A stretch of 64,000 nucleotides of DNA from contig BCKH01000002.1 of the NCBI GenBank assembly GCA_001600555.1, forward strand, positions 3,203,964 through 3,267,963. The letters are read 5' to 3'. The notes under the pieces are model-generated. The model saw only the letters and a list, made by a program, of their open reading frames with translations, ran no database searches and was not told the origin of the DNA. Shown here piece by piece: positions 50,962 through 61,226 of this stretch (its first letter is position 1; every line of letters starts with the position of its first letter). Source of the DNA: Albophoma yamanashiensis (taxonomy: Eukaryota > Ascomycota > Sordariomycetes > Hypocreales > Ophiocordycipitaceae). A program made the position numbers and the translations under genes.

Positions 50962-51918
50962 ATGGCTTCTCACGCCCACATCAAGCCTTCAAACATCCAC
51001 CTCAAGTGGTCCAAGAACATCCCCCCGGCCCTCACGGTCCCGTCAGGCACCACCCTCACCTTTGACCTCCATGACGGCCTCAACAATCAGATCACGCCCG
51101 CCACCACGCCCGCCGACCTCACCGGCCTCGACTTCGCGCAGGCCGACCCGGCCTTCGGCCCCGTCTTCGTCGAGGGCGCGAAGCCTGGGGACGTCTTGCG
51201 CGTCGACATCCTCGAGCTCACCCCCGCGAGGTACGGCTGGACTGCCATTTTGCCCGGCTTTGGCCTCCTGAGCGACGAGTTCCCCACGCCGGAGCTCAAG
51301 ATCTGGGACCTGTCCACCATCGCCGAGGGCTACGCCGAGTTCAAGGCCGGCATCCGCGTGCCCACACGGCCCTTCCTGGGCGTCATGGGCCTCGCGCCAC
51401 CCACCGACGACGAGCTCAGCACCATCCCGCCGTACGCCTGGGGCGGCAACCTCGACTGCAAGCACATCACGCAGGGCGCGACGCTGTACCTCCCCGTGCA
51501 GGTCGCCGGAGCGCTCTTCAGCTGCGGAGACGGTCATGGGGCGCAAGGTGACGGGGAGGTCGCTGGCACGGCCATAGAAACCCCAATGGCGGCTCGCCTG
51601 CGACTGACCGTCGAACGGGGGAAGCCCTGGGTGCGCTCGCCGCATTTCAAGACGCCGCCCGAGTCGCAGCAACAGCCTCGGCGGGGACAGGAGTACGCGG
51701 CCGTGGGCATCGATGCGGACCTGCGGGAGGCGGCGCGCAAGGCGCTGCGCGGCGCCATCGACTGGCTCGAGGGCGAAAAGGGCTTGACGAGGGTCGAGGC
51801 GTACATGCTGTGCTCGGTCGCGGCGGATCTGAAGATTGTCGAGGCCGTCGACATGCCGCACTACGCGGTTGCGTGCGCGGTGCCGCTGGATATTTTTGTG
51901 AACGAGAATGAAAAATAA
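50962..51918 (+). CDS. Acetamidase/formamidase (FmdA/AmdA family)
   Basis: Single-exon gene, 318 residues, starting MASHAHIKPSNIHLKWSKNI. Family landmarks run in order: TFDLHDGLNNQIT, FAQADPAFGPVFVEGAKPGD, DVLRVDILEL, a Pro-rich loop (RPFLGVMGLAPP), IPPYAWGGNLDCKHIT, LYLPVQVAGALFSCGDGHGAQGDGEVAGTAIETPM, and a C-terminal AYMLCSVAADLKIVEAVDMP block. The NLDCKHIT and GDGHGAQGDGE segments hold the conserved acidic and histidine residues expected to bind the active-site metal. Known chemistry: hydrolysis of formamide or short aliphatic amides to ammonia and the acid. Cytosolic, no signal peptide. Likely a nitrogen-scavenging enzyme; the real amide substrate is unknown. Confidence 0.92.
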   Translation: MASHAHIKPSNIHLKWSKNIPPALTVPSGTTLTFDLHDGLNNQITPATTPADLTGLDFAQADPAFGPVFVEGAKPGDVLRVDILELTPARYGWTAILPGFGLLSDEFPTPELKIWDLSTIAEGYAEFKAGIRVPTRPFLGVMGLAPPTDDELSTIPPYAWGGNLDCKHITQGATLYLPVQVAGALFSCGDGHGAQGDGEVAGTAIETPMAARLRLTVERGKPWVRSPHFKTPPESQQQPRRGQEYAAVGIDADLREAARKALRGAIDWLEGEKGLTRVEAYMLCSVAADLKIVEAVDMPHYAVACAVPLDIFVNENEK

Positions 51919-52558
51919 AGTCGAGTGTCTTCCATGCGTAACGTTTTAAATATTGCGCCTGCATGTGACGCATCGTGACAGTCGGAACTAGCGAGGTCTT
52001 TTGTTGCTCCGTACTCCGTCAATTATCTGCTCAAGGCGGGTTCTCGAGCGCGACAACGAATGCGACATCTCGTTTTCAACTCGCAGGAATTGAATGAGCT
52101 CGTCCTGAGCACGAATCTCTTCTTTATGTCGACTCCTAGTGGACAGGGAAGCCGACTGACCATAGCTGACGTATCGAGGAATGTCCTCGTCATGACGCAC
52201 GTCTAACACGCCCTTCGGGATCGCGCCGGCAACCCGGAACGTAAAAATAGCTTCTTGGCAGCCAACCTGCAGGAAATCAAGCGATATCGTATTCAGGTTT
52301 CGTATCTCTTGGCCCTGGAGCCCGCGGCGCACCTGGCTTACTTAGGCAAAGTACGGTAGGTAAGGCAAGTTACACCCTGTGGCGCCCTCGGGTCATCACC
52401 GCCTCCCCACGGGCGTGCCGTGTGGGAGAAGGTTGCCCCGGACCGGAGCCTACCTAATTAATAAAGTGCCAGAAAAACGCACGCCAGAGACACCAACCAC
52501 CCTTCTCATCCATTTGTTGTCGAATCTCACGAATTGACGCTCCCTCGCCTAGGTAGCC
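51919..52558. other. Intergenic, 0.64 kb, holds a gene relic
   Basis: Between the amidase stop and the MOSC start. Contains the minus-strand open frame 51988-52332 listed separately, a CTCCGTACTCCG element near 52008, and AT-rich DNA from 52450. Confidence 0.6.
51988..52332 (-). pseudogene. Open frame without ATG, probable C-terminal gene relic
   Basis: 114 sense codons ending in a stop at 51988, protein-like (ISLDFLQVGCQEAIFTFRVA, KEEIRAQDELIQFLRVENEM, RTRLEQIIDGVRSNKRPR). The only ATG is close to the C-terminus and only about 220 bp lies upstream before the MOSC gene. It looks like the end of a gene whose front is lost. The family is not recognised. A chance open frame remains possible. 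Confidence 0.3.
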
Positions 52559-53658
52559 ATGAAAGTCACAGCTGTGAGAGCTCAATTATCCGCCATAGCA
52601 TTCAATGATCACATTCACAGCTGACAAGAGCGCCGCAGATCTACGTCTACCCAATCAAGGCGCTGAGAGGCATCCGTCTCGAAGGCGGCCAGCTCTCCCG
52701 GCAAGGTGTGCAGCACGACCGCCGCTTCATGCTTTTCCGCGTCCAGGACGACGGCAAGCTGGTCAAAGTACAGCTAGACAAGTACCCTGCGTGCGGCCTC
52801 TTCTCACAGGAGCTCATCGGCGACGACACCGTCCGCGTGCGCTACCAAACTCCGGAGCAGCCGCTCGTGCCCGCGCACTGGCTTCAAGGCGAAGCTCTAG
52901 ACGTGCCACTGGACCCTGAAACAGCCGAGCTAGAGCGCGCCGACGTCGACCTTCACCGCAGCATGGCGAGAGCGTACCGCATGGGCGCACCGTACGATGA
53001 CTGGTTCACAGCGTGCTTCGGCTTCAACACGGCGCTCATGTACATCGGCAACGAGCGGCGCCCTATCCTCGGCACCCTCGCGCCGCAGGACGAGCCGCCA
53101 GCGGTAAAGGGCGGCTGGCTGTCCTCGCTCTCCAGCTACGTGTACAACCAGCCGCGCGCCGACCCCCCCTGGCTCGCCTTCTCCGACGTGGCCCCCTTCC
53201 TCATCACGTCGGAGCAGTCCCTGCGCAACGTCAGCGCCCGCCTCGCCGAGAGCGGCGGCGTCGACATGTACAAGTTCCGCCCCAACATCGTTGTCGACGG
53301 CGAGGCTGAATTCGACGAGGACTTCTGGACCGAGCTGTCCGTCAACGGTGCGCCGGCCTTCACGCTGACCAAGATGTGCAACCGCTGCTCTTCGCTCAAC
53401 GTCGACTACGACACTGGCCGCACGGCCGTCGGCGAGCGCGGTACTGTCCTCAAGAAGCTAATGTCCGACCGCCGTGTCGACGCCGGCGCAAAGTACTCGC
53501 CTATTTTCGGCAAATATGCGTTCCTCGCGCGCAACCTCGGCGGTTTGGATCTTCGCGTGGGCGACGAAGTTGATGTCACGAAGCGGTCCGCGGAGCGCCC
53601 CATCTTCGACTGGCCCTCCAAGTCGCAGTCTGGGCCTCGCTTCTACCAATATGCTTAG
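52559..53658 (+). CDS. MOSC-domain protein with N-terminal beta-barrel (mARC/YcbX-like)
   Basis: Exon 1 is 15 nt (52559-52573, MKVTA), intron 65 nt, exon 2 52639-53658; 344 residues. The join gives MKVTAIYVYPIKALRGIRLE, the classic MOSC_N opening. It is followed by QGVQHDRRFMLFRVQDDGKLV, ACFGFNTALMYI (about 140-155), ISFDVAPFLITSEQSL-type sequence (FSDVAPFLITSEQSL, about 205-220), FRPNIVVDGEAEFDEDFW, and the MOSC core with its conserved cysteine motif TKMCNRCSSLNVDYDTG (about 265). Known relatives bind a sulfurated molybdenum cofactor through that cysteine and reduce N-hydroxylated compounds; many fungal members are uncharacterised. The tiny first exon is supported by the strong fit of the joined sequence. 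Confidence 0.9.
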
Positions 53659-56600
53659 CCTGCGGGACTCGGCAGGGAACGCTCACGCGTGCTGACGAAT
53701 ACGTATCCACGGTATCACAGCGCGAACTACGAACTATGAGATCCTTCCCGCCGATGTTCGCCTTGTTTCAACAGCAACGGCACTACGAATTACCACATCA
53801 TCAAAACCAGCACGAACTTGTCTTGGAGTAGAGAGAAAAGGCAACGCCCATCTATCAACGTTTGACGAACACGCCACTATGCACACCTTGTTCAACAAAC
53901 ACATCCACATGGCACGCCCAGGGTGGACCACGTCAACCGTCGTCCCACCGCGTACTCCGTCTCCGTCTCCCCGAGACCTCGTCCCTGGCCTCCTTCTAAC
54001 ATAGCGACGTAACGTTGCGAAAAATGGGCACGGCTCTCGCCGGAGGAACGGGGAGCGCAGTCTGGATTCCGGGCGGTTCGCTCACGCGCCTGGCTGTCCG
54101 CGTGCCTTCAGAGACACTGATGCTGTGCCCGGGTCCTGACATGCGCCACGGTTACACAACAAGGGACGCCGAAACCAGGCCGAGCCCCTGTGAACGTCGT
54201 ACGCCGACGTACGGCGTCGCCTCAGGAAAAGGGCCGACCTTCCGGTTCCCGCGGGGTATCTCTTGTCGTCGAGGCCGTGGGTCTGGCGGGTATACAGGGC
54301 CACGAGCCGGTAAATGTACGCAAGCTGTCGATTATTCTAGAATTTGTCTCGTTTCAGATCATGCAGCCTGGTGTCTCTGTCATATCTAGAGTAAAATGGA
54401 GCATACATACTCCTTCGCTCACCTGAATGGCGCCTGGCATGGTCACCAGTTGCAAGGACGGGGTTGACAGGTGACTTATCCTGGACTGCCTTTGCTCTGA
54501 GCTTGTGGCACACGACCAGTTCCGGTTTTGTAGGACTCTCGCTCACGATGGAGACTGCTGGATGCAGGTACGAGCATGGAAACAAGAGTCGAAATTCGAC
54601 ATGAAACTCTGGACGCCGTTGACTCAATACCGCTTAGGATCTTTAAAGCTGTTTTTGTAATGAAACACTGCTGCAAATGAGATTAAATAATTGGTATTGA
54701 TAGTTCGTAACAAGATCTCTGAAAATTGACTCCTTGGTCCTCATGTCTTGCGCCACGAATCTCGGCCTGAGCCAATACTCTATACCATCCGCCCAACCTC
54801 TGCCGCAAAGTCTAGCATTGCGCCGTTGGTCTTCCATCTTGTAGCCCCGAAATCCTGTATCTACTTGTGGCGTGGCCATTGCTGTCATCGAAACGCAATC
54901 CAGACAAACAGAAAGAAGAAAAATCAAATCAAGCCCGCAGTCGATGCATTGACAATTGACGTAGCAGTTGCGCCGGAGTCGTGACCGAGACGCTGCACCA
55001 AAGTGAAAAAAAAAAAGTAAAAGGAAAGAAAGTGCGGTTACCGTGAGACGCCAGAACGAGTATTTCCACCGCTTCCACCGCAAATTGTGCGGTCTCAAGA
55101 TTCGGCGAAGGAAGATACGCATGGCCAAGTGACGATGCTGCGTCTAAGACACCCGGAGACAATGCGGCGGCGACGCCGTCTTTTTAGCACCCTGGAGTGT
55201 GACTTGGATCACGGTAGAGCCTAGGGTTGCCAACTTGTCACACTCGTCGAAGTCCGGTCTTTGCAGGGCATCCAATCCGCTGATGGCAGCTGCAAGCAGG
55301 GGTGTTAGCGCTGCTGCACAGGGCCTGGGAGATGCCCGGAAATGGAGTCTCCCACGTGGACCTTGCAGCGGCAGGCAGGCGAAGAAGGAAACCAGAGGTG
55401 CAGGAATAAAAGTAGAGAGTGAGTAAAGGAAAGCAAAGTCTTGTATAACGATTGCCACGCCGCCATTGAAATGCGCGCCATGCTCGAAGCGGGAAATGCA
55501 GCAGATCGCAAGAGACGCGATGTAAGGCTTGGTCGGTCTCTACCATGGTAGTCTTACAGCGTCACTGCTGTCAGCAGATACGCCGCACACCGAGAGCCGG
55601 GTCATCTGAGAGTCGGGAGCCCCGTCTTGTTGAAGTTGGTCGCACAGTGGCCTTGCAAGCCCGGCCAGTCTCTCCCAACGACACCTCGTCCAGAGTCTGT
55701 TATTCCTTTCCCGAGAATTGAAGGGCATGGCCGTGTAATGGAGGCATCCCCCGGCCATAGCCCGCAGTATGCCTGAATGCTATGCGACACCCCAGGGGGC
55801 GGGGGGCCTTCATGTGCATGCGCGACAAAGATGGAGCTTGCAGTATATGCATTCGTAGATGACCCAATGTGGCCCGGAGCGGCAATGCTGGCAGATCCAC
55901 TGAACAAGGGTGCTGTCCGACTTGATCATGTTGAAAGAATGGGCGCAGGAATTGGCCATGGTTGCAGCGAAACTGTTCCTCAATCTGGAGGCCGTTGTCC
56001 ACGGAGGCTCAGGGTTGTTTCAAGGGCTCGTCCTTATCAGCGTCTGAACGGCTATGTGGAAAAGCGCAATATGAGAGACGGCGTGATGTTCCGTTGAGAA
56101 GTTGAGAGGAGATGCCGGCAGCACTTTGGGACGTGCCTGGCAACAATAGTTCAGAAGACCTCAGGGTAGGATGCGCGGGAGGACGAGAGTCGAGATAAGA
56201 GACTGTAGACTGAATGGTCGAAGATGGAAGATCCGGCGGCGTCGAGCGCTCTTTTAAGCCGTGCCCAAGTACTCACGAATCAGGTAACGTAGCGCCAATA
56301 GACGTGAGAAGGGGATGGTTTGCAATGGGAGAGGTCCACGGTCCACCACAAACGAGAGCCCGCGGGACAAGGTGGAACGGCAACCGGAAGAAGACGAACG
56401 AGTAAGGCGAGCAAGCAACCCTGCCTACCCGTCGCGGGCCCGACCCAGGGCTGTGCTGGCGAGCGAATCGGGAGGCGCCCGTTTGCTCTCTCGGGCTGCT
56501 TGGACCCGAATGGAAGCTGCGTTTTGTTTCGGCGCGAGTCGTATACGTCTGAGCAGGCGGGCTCAACGGCCAAGGCGGTCGTCAGGATTAGCAGTCGAGC

Positions 56601-57195
56601 GGTGCTTGACGGAGGCCAGGGCCAGGGTTTTGCGCTGGCTGCTCAACGGTTGGCTTGCATGAGATGACAACGTGACGATGCAAGTGCTGCAGCAAGGCGA
56701 AGGCCTCTTGGCGGAGAGAACTCGGGGGACGGGAATCGAAAGCCGCAGACTTGGATGCGCTTGCCTGTTTGCAGCTTGCAACAACAAAGTCGTGGAAGAA
56801 GGAGTCTTCGAGCCGACCTGGGCCGGGCTTGCCTTTAATGGGCATCGGCATCATCTCTGTTTGAACGGCGGGTCTATCCTTCTTTTTTCGTGCCTGCCCG
56901 TCGTCGCTCCACCACCACCACACACCACCACCTTGGACCAGGCCAGTCGGGCCAGCCTCCAGCGCCGTAGCCGGCGTCATCTCATCCCCCACACACCACA
57001 CCCCTCCTAAACTTTCCTCGTCTGCCACGCCGGGCATCGTCAGCGAGACATCGGCCGGCTAGGCTGACCCCGGCCACCCAAAACGCAAAACGGCCCTGGC
57101 AACGGCCGTGATGAACGCAGCCTGGCGTGCTCCAGAGACACGGCTGCGGATCCTCTAGTGCGCCGCCTGCGCCGGGGTCCGGTGCCCAATACGCA

Positions 57196-57234
57196 CATCT
57201 CCAACGCCCATCTCCAACGCCCATCTCCAACGCG
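57196..57234. repeat. Tandem repeat, 13-bp unit CATCTCCAACGCC x3
   Basis: Three direct copies; the last ends in G rather than C. Same unit length as the repeat at 12700-12744 but unrelated sequence. Confidence 0.9.
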
Positions 57235-59191
57235 CGTCCAATGATCCATTCATGCATGCTTACAGCTCGTCGACCTGCTTTGGAAATGCTACGTCTGCTT
57301 GCTCTCCAAAGCCTAGTCTCCAAGGCAGAACTAAAGACCGTGGAGAGTCACCGTCCCGGATGTCCCACTGGGCGTCTACCACCTCGAGGAGTGTCCTTCT
57401 TGAGCCTTCTTCATCAACCATACGACGTCGCAACGGCTTGCTCCCCCCCTCTTGGCTTGTCGGCTGCCGTGTTTGGCTGCATTCGCGACAGAGCGCCAGC
57501 ACGATTAGGCGCCTGCGTGTTCGCATTCAGGCCGCCAAAGTTATACGTAGCTGTCTCGCAACATTTCCTGCAGTACACCGCCGGAGCAGGCGAAGAGTCC
57601 GAATCTTTGGACACAGACGAGCGGCACACGTCATCGCAACGCGCCTCTATTGGGGCTTTCTACGCACGGCTGCAGCCAACTGATTGATTCCTCTGTTGCA
57701 GATAAAGGCCAGACAAAATTGATCCGTCAAGCTGACACAGATACAGGCAATAAACAGGCAATATCGAGACAAAACCTTTCTTTGCGAGCACGCCGGAAAG
57801 TGGCCGCGTGAACCTCCCTTGGGCGAGAGCTGGTCGGGCCGCCGTTCCTGCTGTCTCGTATTCTTCTTTTCTCCTCCAGAAAGGCAACAACCAGGTTTTC
57901 GTCTCTTCCTGTTTCAGCTCCCTCTGCCTATGAGTGCATCGAGGTATGCGCACAGTTAGGCGTGACGCTAGGCCATTTGCTGCGCACCCCTTGCAGCCAG
58001 TTTTTCAGCTCGCTTGTACTTGTACATCCTTCTATGGTACGATACCGATGTCCAATATTTGTCATGCCTGCAAATATGTTTCGAACGACAATGGAAGCTT
58101 CCGAAACTGCCGGCGCTGGCTCCGTCATTCTCCGAAGATGCTTGACCTCTGCGGTACCGTTTACGTTTTCTACGCTCCAGGTTGATCCTGCTTTGGCGCA
58201 CCTGCATGGAGTGACACAGGCTGGCAAACGGTCTGCTGGCTGTAACGCCTCGCGGACAGCTTTTCGTGCGTCACAATGTTTCAACGATCTTTGTGTCACG
58301 CGCTGACGCGACCTTCAAAGGCTTGGACACCGGCTGACGGATGGAAGCCTGACCCGGACGCTCAGCTTGATCTTGCGATGCAACGATCTGCGACGATGAT
58401 TACCAGAGTTTAGTCAAGACATACTCCCGAGACTAGGAGAGACATATCTACGCCGCTCATCTGGGCTTGCAGCTGTCACACAAGCCACTGAATCGGCACA
58501 AGGGCACTAGTGCATATCGGTACCGAGACGTTGGGAAGTCTCATGCGAACCCTTCGCGCCATGACGTGGGATAACCAGTCAGGGAATCAGCCTCGTGCCG
58601 TCTGCGACTGCTTCACAACTCTGATTCGGACATCGCTGCCCCGTATGCTGCGGCTGTGGAGTCTGTGGCTGCCTGCTGTGAGCCCTTGTCCCAAGCCTGG
58701 GGCGACTTCGCATGAGATTGATATCTTGCTGGACACCGCTTGTTTGAGCTTGGTTTCTGCACCAGATCCATCGTCCCACATCGCTGTACATCATGTGCCC
58801 TCCGATCTGACTATTGTGACACCAATATGCCGCGTGAGGACTCTCAGAGTGTCTTCTCACCTGAACTAAGTCCAGACTTGGTGGAGCCACTGGCTCGATC
58901 TCGCGGCAACTTACTTGTACTTTCTACTTCAGCACGTACCATCTATTTCCAAGCGCAACGCCAGATGGCAGAGCCCTCCAGCTCGGCACAGATCGGCACA
59001 TCGCCTTCTGATGCTTGAAAGCTTGCAGGGTCTCGGCGCTCGGCGTGGAGCTGGCTACTTCGGTTGTCCAGCAAGGACCTGAGTGTTTGTGGGGGTCGGC
59101 TTTCACCACCAAACCGCATGCCGTCAGTCAGCAGCGACCCTCCGCGCACTGAGGAATGGATACGACGTCGGTGCCGATAATGTCGCCGACA

Positions 59192-59219
59192 GATTCATTA
59201 CTCCTGATTCATTACTCCT
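59192..59219. repeat. Exact 14-bp tandem duplication GATTCATTACTCCT x2
   Basis: Two perfect adjacent copies at 59192-59205 and 59206-59219 in the gene-poor region. Confidence 0.9.
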
Positions 59220-61226
59220 GTATTCACGATGCTGCCGTGGGTCAGGTAAAGTTACGGCCCATGCTGTCGTCTCTTCGAAGCGCTTTAGCTGCGCCAAGCC
59301 CCATGTGTCTTGGCTTGCCTCGCACAATTCGGACCCTTGCCGCGTTATCGAGAGTCAGCGATGTACGGCATGGCGCTCTCAAACGACTATAATGGTATTG
59401 TCTTGAGCGCGTGGGACCTGTCTCTCCATACTACTGTGCGAAGGCTTGCTATCCTCATCACCCACTCCAGACAGATCATCTCGCCCCCACACATTTCATC
59501 TGATAGCATCCATACCAACCTGATGACCTTCAGCTGATGCGAGCTGCCATGCTCCTTGGCCAGCTGATTTTTTGAAGCAATGTTCCCAAACAAGTTATTC
59601 GCATTAGAGAGAGCATATTCAGCCTTGCCGCCGCAACGTGGAGACATTACCACCGCGGTTCAGCCGTTTATGCCGCTGGCAATTAACGGCAAAACCACCG
59701 AGGATGCCCCCCCGCAGCAACTGGTCAAACCGGTGAGGATAGCTGATTAAACACACACCACAGGTGCATGCGTTAATCGATCAAACAACGGACGCAAATG
59801 CGACCCTGCCGGCAGGGATTGAGCGTACAGTCCGGTGCCTGGTGCTGCGCCTTGAACCGACTATGTGTGCGCATGGTGCATACTGTGCTCGATGCTATAC
59901 TTGCCGTTCTTGGGACGAGAATCTCTGCCGGCGAGGGTCGCCCGCCCCATCAAACTGCGCTGGCTGCTCGCATTGGGCACGGGACAAACCCTACGAACGG
60001 TAAAGACAAGGATGTGCTACATCCCATGTGCGGCGGGACGCCACCTTCGCTTCCGCGTTGAGACACCACGGGTCGGGAAACTGAATTGGGCTGGGAGCAT
60101 AACGGGTTGAGTCTCCTCCGTGGTGGCACTAACGACTCACCACCGCCGGACCCGTCCCGTCCCCTCAACTCCTGAGCGCGCCAGCTGGCCCAATTCACGG
60201 CCGTCACACTGGCACATTGGGCTTCTCCCGGAGCCCAGCTCGGCGCAGCTGGGCACGGCCAGGTCCCCAAGTTTGCAATGCAAGCCCAACTCTTCTCAGG
60301 TTTACGACAGCACCCTTTCAGGCACGTACACGATGCACGGCATCCGGTTCATCTGATATCCCCTCAGCAGCGCAAAAAACCTCCGAGTGTCTTGGGACGT
60401 TGCAGCGTCGCAAGTGGCCCCCCCGGCCATCATCCCATTTGCTACACCACATGGCCTGCCAGCGCTGGACAGGGTCTCCACGACAGCGCTAGTCCAGTCG
60501 CAGCGGCCAGGCGTGCACCGTGTCCACGTCCTCGGGCCCGTCTTCTCTTGTCTCTTTCCTCCCTGTCTCAGGCGCGGGATCACTCAGGTAGATAGGTATC
60601 TACTTTGAACAAAGTACCTTCTGGGGAACTGCGGAATGTTCCTTTTGGCAGTTGGGTACCCATCGGGTCACCTGTGTCGCGATTACGTTTGATTTGACCA
60701 CTTCAAATATGGCTTGCACGGTTGCCATGCTCTATTCTCTATGCATGATGCGCCACCACCCTCCTACTCCGTCTACAAGATCGCTTGCTGCGGGTGGCCG
60801 CAATGCTACATAAGTGTTTCCTTACACCGGGAAGCGCTCCCTTCCCGTCCCGTCACCTTGCTGATCGAGCGGGCAATCTCTGAACCGGCTTCTATAGATC
60901 CCGTCGTCTGCCATCGGATTCAGGTCCTCGACGCCCTACTGCACGAGTTTCTGATCTGTCGTTTTTCGCCTGCTTCAGTTGACGATGGCTCCGGCAAGAA
61001 TCTTGCACGACCTAGCGCGATGGAGGTAAGTTCTCACATCACTAGCCCAGGTGCGCCTTCACAAGTCTTGAGCCATCGACGCCTCCGTGCGCCCCCGGGC
61101 CGGTTGGTGGACGAACCGCTGCACGCCGAGACATCAGCCGCTTGTGGGCTGATTTCCGTGCACGCTGACATCACCGAAATGCCACTCTGGTCGCCGATGT
61201 CCCGATGCTTCCCTCATGGGACACGA

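Larger units (their letters stand above)
53659..61226. other. Gene-poor stretch, 7.6 kb
   Basis: No gene could be supported on either strand. The best candidates were the 161-codon minus frame 54643-55128 (GFRGYKMEDQRRNARLCGRG), the minus frame 55144-55458 (ISGLDALQRPDFDECDKLAT) and the plus frame 57127-57687. None has a recognised domain or a convincing set of splice sites. Contains 13-bp and 14-bp tandem repeats. The region next to 61226 is the 3' side of VIP1. No transposon termini or rRNA seen. Confidence 0.5.

Noticed and set aside
54643..55458. Two minus-strand frames that might be exons of a small gene
   Set aside because: Some segments look protein-like, but no in-frame GT-AG join could be found and no family is recognised; kept only as a note in the gene-poor region.
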